From Ignavibacteriales bacterium (GTDB lineage Bacteria > Bacteroidota > Ignavibacteria > UBA10030 > SZUA-254), in assembly GCA_016214905.1 (NCBI GenBank), contig JACRMQ010000007.1, forward strand, positions 567,695 through 631,694: 64,000 nucleotides of DNA, given 5' to 3'. Below the pieces are notes generated by a model. It was given only the letters and a program-made list of their open reading frames with translations, did not search any database and had not been told where the DNA came from. Shown one piece after another: positions 45,699 to 54,792 of the stretch; within the stretch, counting starts at the first letter, position 1, and each line of letters begins with the position of its first letter. Position numbers and translations under genes: made by a program.

Positions 45699-46565
45699 AT
45701 GAAAACAATAATTAAATCATTCATTATTTTGTGTGTAAGCCCAATAATTTCTTGCGCTCAGAATAATGGTTCTGTCTCTCACATTTCTTTATTCGGAAAT
45801 CCCCCAGATTCGATTCCAAAAATATTTGCAAAAGGGGTAATTTCTGTTCCCGACAGATATGAATACGGTATTGCGATTTCACCAAATTATGATGAATTGT
45901 TTTTTACTGCTGAGAAACCCGCAAAAGGATTGATGGTAATGAAAAAACTAGCTGATGGAAATTGGTCAACTCCGAGAACAGCTAATTTAAGAGGTGATAG
46001 TAGCTGGGAATTTGAAGCATTTTATACTCCCGATGGGAAAAAGCTTTTTTTCTCATCTGATGTAAACGATACTTCCCGTCTTTGGTTCTTAATAAAAGAA
46101 AAAACAAAATGGTCGTTTCCCAGATTATTGGAATCTCCTGTTAACGATACTCCTGTTTTCTGGGCAACTTTTTCTGAGAATAATACAATGTATTATACAA
46201 ATCTATCTGTATTTAAAATTTACAGGTCGCAGATTGTTGACAATCAATATAAGACAACAGAAAAAGTAGAATTACCATTCGGTGTTCATCCGTATGTTTC
46301 CAGAGATGAAAGTTTTATCCTTTTTAATGGTAAAGGTGATATCTACGTAACATTTAAAGAGAATGATCAGAAGTGGTCCGCCCCTATAAAACTTGGAGGA
46401 TTAATTAATACTTCGGAATATAATGAAACCTGCCCATCATTATCACCTGATGAGAAGTATATCTTTTTTAGCAGGTATAATGATTTAAATGAAAAAAGTG
46501 ATATCTATTGGGTTAGCGCCAGTATAATCGGCGACAAAAGAAACCAAGTATTAAAAAATAAGTAA
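45699..46565 (+). CDS. Secreted PD40-propeller protein
   Basis: The 288-residue exported protein (signal peptide ending ISCAQ, a possible lipobox with cysteine near residue 20) is built of PD40 blades: IAISPNYDELFFTAEKPA, YTPDGKKLFFSSDVND, YVSRDESFILFNG, SLSPDEKYIFFSRYND, and ends with DIYWVSASIIGDKR, as in the 1356-residue T9SS protein and the 37237 gene. It lacks both the Ig domain and the sorting domain of those relatives. It sits 11 bases before a small membrane protein gene. The ligand is unknown; it may be periplasmic or a lipoprotein. This is the third member of this family in the window. Confidence 0.83.
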   Translation: MKTIIKSFIILCVSPIISCAQNNGSVSHISLFGNPPDSIPKIFAKGVISVPDRYEYGIAISPNYDELFFTAEKPAKGLMVMKKLADGNWSTPRTANLRGDSSWEFEAFYTPDGKKLFFSSDVNDTSRLWFLIKEKTKWSFPRLLESPVNDTPVFWATFSENNTMYYTNLSVFKIYRSQIVDNQYKTTEKVELPFGVHPYVSRDESFILFNGKGDIYVTFKENDQKWSAPIKLGGLINTSEYNETCPSLSPDEKYIFFSRYNDLNEKSDIYWVSASIIGDKRNQVLKNK

Positions 46566-46576
46566 GGAAAAATAGT

Positions 46577-46996
46577 ATGGAAGCGAAAACGATTCTTAAA
46601 GCTGGAATAGTTGCCGGGTTGATTATTTGTTTAAGTGCTGCCACAATGGTTCCTGTTGTCGGGAGCGATATGGATAATGCGTTAGCAAAATTCAATTTAC
46701 CGCCCCTGAGCATCGGCGATATGATATTTTTCTTTTTTGTTTCACTTTTCCTCGGAATGATGCTGATGTGGCTGTATTACTTAACGCTGCCGTTGTTTAA
46801 ACAAAAGATGAAAACTATCATAGTGGCTGTATTAATCATTTGGGTACCGGGAAACTTGTTGGCTAATATAGCGAATGTTGTATATGGATTTATGCCGGTA
46901 AAACTGACTATTATCGGAATTAGTTGGGGATTTTTAGAACTATTACTGGCGGGAGTGCTGAGTTCCCGGCTCTGCGAGGAATCAGAACAAAATTAA
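46577..46996 (+). CDS. Small four-helix membrane protein, unrecognised
   Basis: The 139-residue protein has about four membrane helices (near residues 7-28, 46-70, 77-98, 108-130) and no recognised motif. A proline-rich loop (KFNLPPLSIGD) separates helices one and two. It follows the PD40 gene by 11 bases with AAGGAAAAATAGT before the ATG, so it belongs to the same transcript. I do not recognise a family. Composition and helical pattern are consistent with a real membrane protein of unknown function. Confidence 0.7.
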   Translation: MEAKTILKAGIVAGLIICLSAATMVPVVGSDMDNALAKFNLPPLSIGDMIFFFFVSLFLGMMLMWLYYLTLPLFKQKMKTIIVAVLIIWVPGNLLANIANVVYGFMPVKLTIIGISWGFLELLLAGVLSSRLCEESEQN

Positions 46997-47036
46997 TTTA
47001 TATTCGTTTTGAAAAAATAATATTGAGGTAATAAGA

Positions 47037-47759
47037 ATGAGGATTTTAGTGTTAGGGGCTTCCGGTGCTACGGGCCGATTGGTTGTTAAACAACTTATAA
47101 ATAGAAATGTTAAAGTTAAAATTGTAGTGCGTAAAAACAGTATGGTATTAACTGAATTTTTGAACCACGAACTTATAGAAACTGTGGTTGGAAATATTGC
47201 TGAATTTGACCTGAATAAAAATATTGATTTGATTAACGATTGTAATGCCGTTATTTCTTGTCTTGGACACAATATTTCATTCAAAGGTATGTTTGGAAAA
47301 CCACGACTGCTGGTTACAAATTCGATAAGAAATATTTGTGAAGCAATTGAAGTGGCGAAAAAAGATAAAGTAAAAATAATTCTAATGAATACCACTGCAT
47401 GTAGAAATAGATTAATAGCAGAGAATTATTCTTTTGCTGACAGAGTCGTGCTGTCTCTTCTAACTATTTTATTACCTCCGCATATAGATAATGTAATGGC
47501 GGCATTATATCTTTCAAATGAGATTGGAAAAAGCAATTCGAAAGTAGAATGGGCAGCTTTAAGACCTGATACTTTAATAAATAAAGAGAAGGTAAGTGAA
47601 TATGAAATTCTGGAATCTCCGAAGAGAAGTCCTGTTTTCAATGCAGGAAAAACAAGTAGAATAAATGTTAGCCATTTTATGACTGAATTATTATGGAATG
47701 GGGAATTATGGAATAAATGGAAATATAAAATGCCGGTGATCTATAATCTTAAAAATTGA
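47037..47759 (+). CDS. NAD(P)-binding atypical SDR protein (NmrA-like)
   Basis: The 240-residue protein has an N-terminal NAD(P)-binding motif VLGASGATGRLVVKQLI of the atypical SDR (NmrA/YwnB) kind (GxxGxxG), an arginine after strand 2 (KIVVRKNS) and a strand-4 motif AVISCLGHN. The active-site tyrosine-lysine pair of classic SDRs is not evident. Family members include oxidoreductases, isomerases and regulators; the function here cannot be assigned. AGGTAATAAG lies before the ATG. Gap to upstream gene is 40 bases. The adjacent PanE-like and SDR genes also bind NAD(P), but no pathway is evident. Confidence 0.82.
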   Translation: MRILVLGASGATGRLVVKQLINRNVKVKIVVRKNSMVLTEFLNHELIETVVGNIAEFDLNKNIDLINDCNAVISCLGHNISFKGMFGKPRLLVTNSIRNICEAIEVAKKDKVKIILMNTTACRNRLIAENYSFADRVVLSLLTILLPPHIDNVMAALYLSNEIGKSNSKVEWAALRPDTLINKEKVSEYEILESPKRSPVFNAGKTSRINVSHFMTELLWNGELWNKWKYKMPVIYNLKN

Positions 47760-48161
47760 TTTGCACTGTTGCATACTTACATTTCTATATTAGTAAGTGA
47801 GAGAAAAATAGATTGTATTGTAGAAATTGACATCAATCCAGAAACTAGGACTGCCTCATGTGCAGTAACAAAAATTCCAATGGTGAATCAAGCCTTAAGA
47901 GCCCTCATCAATCCATTGGAATTCATTCAAAGTCAGCACCTTGTAGGTGCTCATTGTAGCGGGGGTCGGGCCTTCTAATGACAGTCGTACTGGAAAAGAG
48001 GTTAATTTCTCTGTTTTGAACTTAGACCATTTAACTTCGGAACACGACGAGCATATTTTATGTGAATTAGATCTGATATCTTAATTTCCTCAATTTTTTT
48101 CTCGTTTGTTTCTCTCTTGAATATATGCTATTTTTCGGATAATAAATTCCCATTAAAACCT
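47760..48161. other. Intergenic region with hairpin and GTAGCGGGGG tag
   Basis: This stretch holds a perfect 7-bp hairpin AGCACCT-TGT-AGGTGCT (47935-47951) and four bases later GTAGCGGGGG (47956-47965), recalling the tags at 13556 and 27078. A 69-codon frame at 47769-47978 runs through both and is not credible as a gene. No RNA gene is evident. Confidence 0.5.
47935..47965. repeat. Hairpin plus GTAGCGGGGG tag, copy 3 (partial)
   Basis: The hairpin (AGCACCT/AGGTGCT) is followed by TCATT-like spacing and GTAGCGGGGG, after which the sequence differs (TCGGGCC) from copies 1 and 2. The shared part is only 10 bases plus the hairpin-then-tag layout, so the relation is tentative. Confidence 0.3.
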
Positions 48162-50249
48162 ATGGCTTCATTCTACTCGCTTCCAGCAATTGTTGCTTTG
48201 GCGATTAATTTATCGCTTTTTATAATTATTCTTCTCGATAATCCAAAGAGTTATGCTCACAGACTTTTTGCACTCCTAGTATTCTGCTTTGCCCTTTGGA
48301 ATATAGCTGATATAATTATTGTTAATAGCATTACTCCAGAGCTGGCATCTCTTGCTGGGGCCATAATTGTAGCGGCAATGCTGTTTGCTTCAACTTTTAT
48401 CCTTCTATTATCATTTTCATTTCCACGAAGTGTACAATCTAAATTTGATCGTTTATCTGTGCGTCCGCTATTCCTTATAGCACCACTCATATTCACTCTA
48501 CTGGCCGGGATGCAAATTGTCCATCCTTTGAAACTTCACCACCTTATAGAACAGAATATCTATTGTTATGTCGTAGATATTTTTGGTAATCCATTGAATG
48601 TTTTGATTTATATGTTTCTCTTTTTGTATATCGCATGGGGAATACACAATTTTGTTACACAATTAAAACTTTCACACTCGAGGAAAGAGCGTACACAGAT
48701 TCTATATTTCTTATATGGAATTATAGGTTTCGGTTTAACGGTTGCAATGCTCGATTTCTTAAGAGAATATGAACAAATACATTTTTATGGATCTAGACTA
48801 TTATATCTTTTAATAAGCGTTTTCTTGTCTTTCGTTATTCTACGTGGGCGAGTTCTCATTCCCCGCACACGGGCAAAACTTGGGTTCGCATATTCACTTG
48901 TAACCGGAATAATGTTTGGAATTTATCTTATCGTCATTAAAAACATCGCGTATGTTATCGATAATAAATTTTATATTGATTCATTTTGGATTGAAGCTGT
49001 CCTGATAATAGTGCTCGCATTTATATTCAGACCGCTTGTGGTTAGAGTACAAACACTTATCGAACATCTCTTCTATCAGGATATATTCCGTTATCGGCGT
49101 AACTTCATACGCTTCACGCGTGAAGCGCTTCATTACACGAATGCAAGAGAGATGACAGAAGCGGCGATACGATTTCTCAGGGAAACAATCTTTGTATCGA
49201 TATCGGATGTTTTGTTGAAAGATAATTCAGAAAGTATATTTCGGAGTGTAATAAATTCAGGCATTACTTTGCCGAGAGACGGATGCCTCTCAACAATAAT
49301 CAGCAAGGAATCTAAACCGTGCGAAGTTGAAGAAATTATGGAAACCTGTTCAACGGATGAACGAACCATTCTACAAGAATATCGGGGTGGCTACGTTGTA
49401 GGACTCTACACAGAGAAAGCGATGTCGGGACTTCTTCTCATTGGTCCGATGACAACGCGAAAACCATATTCCATCGATGAAGTCGAATTTTTCACTATCT
49501 TTGCAAACGAGATATCAATGTCGATAGAACGAAATGTTCTAATCGAAAAAATGCGGGATGAACAAGCAAAAGCGGCACAATTTGAACGGCTTGCATCGCT
49601 TGGCAGACTTACAGCAGGCATCGCTCACGATTTTCGTAACCCGCTCGGCATTATTTCAATATCAGCGCAAACTATTCTTCGTAATCCCAAAGACGAACAA
49701 ATTCATCAGAAGATGAGCGCATTCATAGTAGATGAGAGCAAACGACTCAATAAAACTATAGATTCATTTTTGCATTTTGCCAAACCACATAAACCGACAT
49801 GGGAAGAAGCCAATCTTGAAAAGATCATCGATGGAATCGTTCAGACAATAAATACACAAGCTTCCGAAAGCAACGTAACAATTAACAAAGAACTTTTTGG
49901 AGAAATACCGAAATTGACAACTTCGGTGCAACATCTTAGCCGGGTGTTGACAAACTTAGGTGTAAATGCTATCGAGGCAATGCCAAAAGGTGGTGAATTG
50001 AATTTTAAAGTAATGAATGAAGATAATTTTATTACCATTACGGTTTCAGATACAGGAACAGGTATCCCGGAAGAACTTAAGTCAAAAATCTTCGACCCTT
50101 TTTTTACGACTAAATCAAACGGCACCGGTTTAGGTTTGTCAATCGTTCATTCAATGGTCGAGAGTATTAAAGGTGAAATATCGTTAACTTCAAATAAAAA
50201 TGGGACAACATTTTATATTAAACTTCCAATAGATGGGTCGCGAATATGA
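48162..50249 (+). CDS. Membrane sensor histidine kinase (7TM N-terminus, GAF-like, HisKA, HATPase)
   Basis: The protein has 695 residues from ATG 48162 ([17 protein letters not shown]); a TTG at 48117 is possible and adds 15 residues, but neither has a clear ribosome binding site. About seven to eight membrane helices span residues 5-300 with short loops. A GAF-like domain follows (about 325-470), then HisKA with the acceptor H489 in GIAHDFRNP and a HATPase domain ([44 protein letters not shown]). The downstream NtrC-type activator starts inside its stop codon (ATGA), so the pair is co-translated. The signal is unknown; the helices may sense a membrane-associated cue. It fits the NtrB/AtoS-like partners of NtrC regulators. 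Confidence 0.92.
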   Translation: MASFYSLPAIVALAINLSLFIIILLDNPKSYAHRLFALLVFCFALWNIADIIIVNSITPELASLAGAIIVAAMLFASTFILLLSFSFPRSVQSKFDRLSVRPLFLIAPLIFTLLAGMQIVHPLKLHHLIEQNIYCYVVDIFGNPLNVLIYMFLFLYIAWGIHNFVTQLKLSHSRKERTQILYFLYGIIGFGLTVAMLDFLREYEQIHFYGSRLLYLLISVFLSFVILRGRVLIPRTRAKLGFAYSLVTGIMFGIYLIVIKNIAYVIDNKFYIDSFWIEAVLIIVLAFIFRPLVVRVQTLIEHLFYQDIFRYRRNFIRFTREALHYTNAREMTEAAIRFLRETIFVSISDVLLKDNSESIFRSVINSGITLPRDGCLSTIISKESKPCEVEEIMETCSTDERTILQEYRGGYVVGLYTEKAMSGLLLIGPMTTRKPYSIDEVEFFTIFANEISMSIERNVLIEKMRDEQAKAAQFERLASLGRLTAGIAHDFRNPLGIISISAQTILRNPKDEQIHQKMSAFIVDESKRLNKTIDSFLHFAKPHKPTWEEANLEKIIDGIVQTINTQASESNVTINKELFGEIPKLTTSVQHLSRVLTNLGVNAIEAMPKGGELNFKVMNEDNFITITVSDTGTGIPEELKSKIFDPFFTTKSNGTGLGLSIVHSMVESIKGEISLTSNKNGTTFYIKLPIDGSRI

Positions 50250-51649
50250 ACAATCTAAATCTATTAATAATTGATGATGAAGAAAAGACAAGACAAGTCT
50301 TAGAAATCAATCTTCAATCTGCCCATAATGTTATCCTAGCAAAAGATGGTCGTGAGGCATTGGCTCTCCTGCAAAGTGAACCAATCGATATTGTACTCAC
50401 CGATTTGAAGATGCCGGATGTAGATGGACAGACCGTTATGAAAGAAGTGAGAAAAATGGGGCGAAGTATCCCTGTAATTATCATGACAGCGTTTGGCACA
50501 GTCGATAACGCAGTTTCGATGATGAAAGAAGGCGCGTTTGATTATTTGACGAAACCGGTTGACCTTGATCAATTAGATTTGGTTCTTGCTCGTGCAATAA
50601 ATCATGTGAAGTTGATTAGAGAGAACGAAGAACTGCGTAGCCAATTGCGTTCGATAGGAAATCTAAGCAATATTATAACAGCAAGTTCAAAAATGCAGTA
50701 TGTTTTAAAAACAATTCAGCAAATTGCTTCAACAAATTTCACCGTACTTATTGAAGGTGAAACCGGAACAGGAAAGGAATTGGTTGCAAGGGCAATTCAC
50801 TCTTCAAGTCAACGCTCTGCTAAAACTTTCGTTGACATAAATTGCGGTGCAATCCCCAGAGAATTATTAGAAAGCGAATTTTTCGGCAGCGAGAAAGGCG
50901 CTTTCACAGGAGCAACAAACAGACGCCTAGGTAAATTTGAACAGGCAAACGGTGGAACATTGTTTCTTGATGAAATCGGTGAACTGCCAATTGAGTTACA
51001 AGTAAAGCTTCTTCGTGCAATTGAAGAACAAGCGATCGTGCGTGTGGGAGGGAATGAAAGAATATCGTTAGACCTTCGGATTATAGCGGCAACAAATCGT
51101 AAATTGAAAGCCGAAGTTGAAGAAGGACGATTTCGTAGCGATTTATATTATCGGCTCAACGTTGTCAATATCGTTCTCCCACCGTTGGGTGAACGTGCGG
51201 AAGATATTCCGCTTCTTGCTCAACATTTCTTAATGAAGCATAAGAAAAATGTTGGAAAAGATATCAAAGGTTTCGATCCGGCTGTGCTTATTTATTTAAA
51301 GAGATGTCCATGGCGAGGTAATGTTCGTGAATTGGATAATGTGGTGGTGAGATCGATGGTCGCAGCCAGTGAAGAATATATCACTATCGAGGATTTACCA
51401 GCCGACCTTCACATCGGAAGTAATGATGAACAAGAATCAATCCCCTCTTCCTATCAAGAATATCTTTCCCAAAAAAAGATACTGAAAGATAAACACCTTA
51501 GGGAATTTGAGAAAAACTTCATCCTCGAAGCCCTCCGCAACAATCATTGGAACATTTCTCAAACAGCAAGAGCTCTCGATATGGATCGCCGCCTGCTGCA
51601 AAATATGATGAAGGAACATGGATTAAAGTTCAAAGAGAATGAATTGTAA
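50246..51649 (+). CDS. NtrC-family sigma-54-dependent response regulator
   Basis: The 467-residue regulator contains a receiver with phospho-acceptor D53 (LTDLKMPDVDG) and acidic DD (IIDDEEK), the sigma-54 AAA+ domain with Walker A GETGTGKE, the GAFTGA loop (GSEKGAFTGATNRR) that touches sigma-54, Walker B GTLFLDEIGELP and arginine region, and a C-terminal Fis-type helix-turn-helix (NISQTARALDMDRRLLQNMM). It activates sigma-54 promoters when phosphorylated by the overlapping histidine kinase. The targets are unknown. Domain order and length are standard. Confidence 0.95.
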   Translation: MNNLNLLIIDDEEKTRQVLEINLQSAHNVILAKDGREALALLQSEPIDIVLTDLKMPDVDGQTVMKEVRKMGRSIPVIIMTAFGTVDNAVSMMKEGAFDYLTKPVDLDQLDLVLARAINHVKLIRENEELRSQLRSIGNLSNIITASSKMQYVLKTIQQIASTNFTVLIEGETGTGKELVARAIHSSSQRSAKTFVDINCGAIPRELLESEFFGSEKGAFTGATNRRLGKFEQANGGTLFLDEIGELPIELQVKLLRAIEEQAIVRVGGNERISLDLRIIAATNRKLKAEVEEGRFRSDLYYRLNVVNIVLPPLGERAEDIPLLAQHFLMKHKKNVGKDIKGFDPAVLIYLKRCPWRGNVRELDNVVVRSMVAASEEYITIEDLPADLHIGSNDEQESIPSSYQEYLSQKKILKDKHLREFEKNFILEALRNNHWNISQTARALDMDRRLLQNMMKEHGLKFKENEL

Positions 51650-52109
51650 CTCATTAAAATCCGAAACACGAAACTCATAACAATATCAAAATCAAAATGT
51701 TCATATTGATGATTATCAAAAATCTTTGTGAACCTAAATGTTCCCCGCCTGTTAAAGAACTTATCTGATTGCACGTAGCGTTTCAGCGGGCAGGTTAGTG
51801 TTCTTACTGTTTTTCTTTTATTAAACACACAAACCTGCCTGCCGGCAGGCAGGGACTAAGTCCACTGAGAAACACTAAGCAATACTAATTTTTTTATACT
51901 CTGCCGCGAGCAATTCTTCCGCACCGTTAACTCACTACCTATCAATAAGTTACGGATATTCATCTTCTAATCTGCGAATCTTTTCATCGCATCTTTCACC
52001 TCCTCAAAACAAAATTCTATCATATCTGATTGAAATTGATGCCTTTTTTATGTGGCACATATATTGGAGTAAGTACAGTCAAGTTCTGAAAAATATGAAG
52101 GAAAATAAT
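51650..52109. other. Intergenic region upstream of the export operon
   Basis: The 460 bases between the sigma-54 activator gene and the small membrane protein contain the 20-base palindrome at 51834-51853. Nothing else is recognised; promoters for the downstream operon presumably lie here, but I could not place a sigma-54 or Bacteroidota-type box with confidence. Confidence 0.5.
51834..51853. repeat. 20-base perfect palindrome CCTGCCTGCCGGCAGGCAGG
   Basis: The sequence is self-complementary over all 20 bases and GC-rich in an AT-rich gap. Such CCTGCCGGCAGG-type palindromes are common intergenic repeats in Bacteroidota/Ignavibacteria-like genomes. A partial match to its arm (CGGGCAGG) lies at about 51788. 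Confidence 0.7.
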
Positions 52110-52238
52110 ATGTGGAATACATTAATAATAACGACGGTAGCTTTGCTCGCTGGGATTTTGATACTGGTTTATACTTGGGTCGAGATATCATACCGCAATC
52201 AAGAAAAGAAACGTCGTAATCATTTAGGTGTAAAATAA
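52110..52238 (+). CDS. 42-residue single-helix membrane protein
   Basis: From ATG 52110 the frame encodes a short protein starting MWNTLIITTVALLAGILILV, one membrane helix followed by a basic tail (SYRNQEKKRRNHLGVK). AAGGA at 52098-52102 lies 7 bases before it; an upstream in-frame ATG at 52095 is less likely. It lies 18 bases before the TetR gene and may be part of that unit. A real small gene is plausible because of the helix plus positive-inside tail and good ribosome binding site, but it could be chance. Function unknown. Confidence 0.5.
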   Translation: MWNTLIITTVALLAGILILVYTWVEISYRNQEKKRRNHLGVK

Positions 52239-52256
52239 AAATATCATATCACTTTT

Positions 52257-52880
52257 ATGTTAGAAGAGAAAAATATAGAACATCGGATACTTGAAGTTGC
52301 AAGCGAAATATTCTTTCAGTCTGGATTCAACAGAGTAAGGATGGATAAGATCAGTAACCAGATTGGTATCGATAAGAAAATTATTTATAAATATTATATA
52401 TCAAAAGATCAATTGGTTGAGCGGATTCTCGAAGATAACATGCTTGCTGCATTGTATCGCTACAAAAAAATAATGGATTCATCTGAGGAATATGCAATAA
52501 AACTATTTCACATTTTATCGTTGATGGGCAAGACGCTCGCGAGTATGGGTATTTTGTTCCTCGATGACTTGCGTAAATATCGACCAGATTTATGGCATAA
52601 GTTAGAAGATATCCGCAGTCAAACACTCTTGATGAGTATTACTGAGTTCTTGGAAGATGGGATCCGGCTTGGAATAGTAAGAGGAGATCTGCGCAAAGAG
52701 ATTCTGATCATCGCATATTTTGGCACGATGGAGAGCGTCCTCCGCTCTAAAGAAATTTCGGTAAATTCATTTTCTAGTGATGAGGCAATCAACCTCATAA
52801 CTCACATTCTGGTCGATGGACTTTTGTCTGTTCAGGAACAGGGACGTTGGAATAATAAAAATTTAATCACTTCAAATTAA
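52257..52880 (+). CDS. TetR-family transcriptional regulator
   Basis: The 207-residue protein has an N-terminal TetR DNA-binding domain (ILEVASEIFFQSGFNRVRMD, then KISNQIGIDKKIIYKYYISK, residues about 10-55) and a variable helical ligand domain. It is first in a run of export genes on the same strand and starts 16 bases before the membrane fusion protein, as cecR (ybiH) precedes ybhGFSR in E. coli. It most likely represses the operon and is released by a drug or metabolite exported by it. Ligand and operator were not identified; no clear inverted repeat operator is visible close to its start. Confidence 0.92.
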   Translation: MLEEKNIEHRILEVASEIFFQSGFNRVRMDKISNQIGIDKKIIYKYYISKDQLVERILEDNMLAALYRYKKIMDSSEEYAIKLFHILSLMGKTLASMGILFLDDLRKYRPDLWHKLEDIRSQTLLMSITEFLEDGIRLGIVRGDLRKEILIIAYFGTMESVLRSKEISVNSFSSDEAINLITHILVDGLLSVQEQGRWNNKNLITSN

Positions 52881-52896
52881 TAATAAGGATAACATT

Positions 52897-53817
52897 ATGA
52901 AATATTTCATCACTCTTTTCCTCACCCTCTTCTTGTTCGGTTGCTCTAAAAACGACAAGAACGCCATTACCGCTTCGGGTACCATAGAAACAACGGAAGT
53001 TACTGTAACCGCCAAGGTCGGTGGTGAAATCACTAAACTTCATGTAAACGAGGGTGCGAACGTTAATAAAGGCGATACGTTAGTAACGATAGACAAAACA
53101 GATTTCGAGATTCAATACAAACAATCATCGGCGAATGCCGCTGCCGCAGAGGCACAATATAAACTTACTATTCTTGGACCTCGAGATGAAGATGTATTAC
53201 AGGCAAAAGCAAATTTTGAAAACGCCCAATCAGATTTCCAACGTGCAGAAAAATTATTGAAACAAAAAACCGTAACACAGAAACAGTATGATGATACAAA
53301 GATGAAATTCATTATGGCACAGCAGAATTATGGAAAGATGAAGAGTGGCTCGCGCAAGGAGGAAGTTGATATCGCACGCGCACGCCGAGATCAGGCAGTC
53401 GCTCAAGTCGATGCAGCACGGAAAAAACTGAACGATACTTACGTTACTGCAACAATGAAAGGCGTCATAACCGAGAAAGCAATCGAAGAAGGTGATATTG
53501 TTATGCCGAACGGATCTCTTCTCCGTATTTCACGCTTGGATAAAGTTTATATAATGATTTATGTTACAGAAGTTGAGCTTGCCCGTGTGAAACTTGGACA
53601 TGAAGCGAAGATTTATATCGATGCTTATCCGAATAAATCTTTCACCGGTAAAGTATCCTACATATCCGACGTTGCAGAGTTCACACCGAAAAATGTACAG
53701 ACCAAAGAAGATCGCACGAAACTTGTATTCGGTGTAAAGATTGAAGTAGAAAATCCGGAACAACAATTAAAACCGGGTATGCCTGCTGATGCAACTATCG
53801 AAATCGGGTCTAAATAA
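52897..53817 (+). CDS. HlyD/YbhG-like membrane fusion protein (lipoprotein)
   Basis: The 306-residue protein starts with a signal ending in a lipobox (LFLFGC, cysteine about residue 17). It has a split biotinyl-lipoyl domain (VTAKVGGEITKLHVNEGANV ... GVITEKAIEEGDIVMPNGSL), a coiled-coil hairpin (about residues 75-170, rich in Q, A, K and E) and a beta-barrel domain (VYIMIYVTEVELARVKLG). It links the inner-membrane ABC transporter to the TolC-type channel encoded two genes down. It starts 16 bases after the TetR stop with AAGGATAACATT upstream. It resembles YbhG in length and order of genes. Confidence 0.92.
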   Translation: MKYFITLFLTLFLFGCSKNDKNAITASGTIETTEVTVTAKVGGEITKLHVNEGANVNKGDTLVTIDKTDFEIQYKQSSANAAAAEAQYKLTILGPRDEDVLQAKANFENAQSDFQRAEKLLKQKTVTQKQYDDTKMKFIMAQQNYGKMKSGSRKEEVDIARARRDQAVAQVDAARKKLNDTYVTATMKGVITEKAIEEGDIVMPNGSLLRISRLDKVYIMIYVTEVELARVKLGHEAKIYIDAYPNKSFTGKVSYISDVAEFTPKNVQTKEDRTKLVFGVKIEVENPEQQLKPGMPADATIEIGSK

Positions 53818-53818
53818 A

Positions 53819-54769
53819 ATGAAAACGAAGATACAAGAAACGATTATGACGGAAAACGCAATTGATATACGAGGATTGACTAAGAAATTCGACGACATTA
53901 TTGCGGTGAACGACTTCAATCTGACGATCCAGCAAGGTGAGATGTTCGGTTTAGTTGGACCCGATGGCGCTGGAAAAACTACTCTCTTTCGAATGCTCAC
54001 AGGTATTCTTCTTCCAACATCGGGTGAAGCTAAATTGCTTGGATTCGATCTAATCAAACAAACGAAAGATATAAACAAAGAAATCGGATACCTCTCTCAG
54101 CGTTTCAGTCTTTATGGCGATTTGACTATCGACGAGAACATTGAGTTCTTTGCCGAAATAAATGGAGTAGAGAATTATAAAGAACGGCGCGAGGAATTGC
54201 TCGAATTCACCCGGCTTACCCCTTTTCGAAAAAGATTAGCCGATCAACTTTCGGGTGGTATGAAACAGAAATTGGCGCTCGCTTGTACGCTAATTCACAA
54301 ACCCAAAATTATTTTCCTTGACGAACCCACCACAGGCGTTGATCCTGTCTCGCGGAGAGATTTTTGGAAAATTCTATCGAGTCTCCTGGAATCAAAAATA
54401 ACAATCGTTATGAGCACACCTTATTTAGATGAAGCCGAGCGTTGCGGAAGAGTAGCCCTGATGAATCAGGGTAAAGTTATGGTTGTGGATACCCCTCCAA
54501 ATATTAAAAAATTGATGAAGGGTGATCTCATCGAAATAGTTTCCGATCAGATTCGGCGCGCAACAACTTTATTGAAGGAAAACAAATTGGTGTTAGATGT
54601 CCAAGCATTCGGCGATCGCCTCAATGTTGTGCTTGAAGACAGCACGAGAGATTACCCGATAGTTGAAGAAACGCTTCGGAATGCAAATATCACGATTACC
54701 GAGCGACGGAATATTTCTCCATCATTGGAGAACATATTTATCTCATTAATGTCACGGCAAAATAATTGA
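53819..54769 (+). CDS. ABC transporter ATP-binding protein (first of two)
   Basis: This 316-residue protein has Walker A GPDGAGKTTL, signature LSGGMKQKLALA, Walker B IIFLDEPTTGVDP and an H-loop replaced by STPYLDEAE (T-P instead of T-H), a notable change since the switch histidine is usually essential. The start at 53819 is one base after the fusion protein stop; a later ATG at 53846 (MTENAIDIRG) is possible. The C-terminal domain (about residues 230-315) is typical of drug-export ATPases (NodI/CcmA group). In E. coli YbhF carries two such ATPases in one polypeptide; here they are separate genes. With the non-canonical H-loop this subunit may be the degenerate half of a heterodimer. Confidence 0.93.
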   Translation: MKTKIQETIMTENAIDIRGLTKKFDDIIAVNDFNLTIQQGEMFGLVGPDGAGKTTLFRMLTGILLPTSGEAKLLGFDLIKQTKDINKEIGYLSQRFSLYGDLTIDENIEFFAEINGVENYKERREELLEFTRLTPFRKRLADQLSGGMKQKLALACTLIHKPKIIFLDEPTTGVDPVSRRDFWKILSSLLESKITIVMSTPYLDEAERCGRVALMNQGKVMVVDTPPNIKKLMKGDLIEIVSDQIRRATTLLKENKLVLDVQAFGDRLNVVLEDSTRDYPIVEETLRNANITITERRNISPSLENIFISLMSRQNN

Positions 54770-54792
54770 AGAATAAAATTAAGGATATGATC

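Noticed and set aside
47769..47978. 69-codon frame with a C-terminal segment over the GTAGCGGGGG tag
   Set aside because: No ribosome binding site, no recognisable pattern, and it runs through a hairpin and repeat tag; chance frame.
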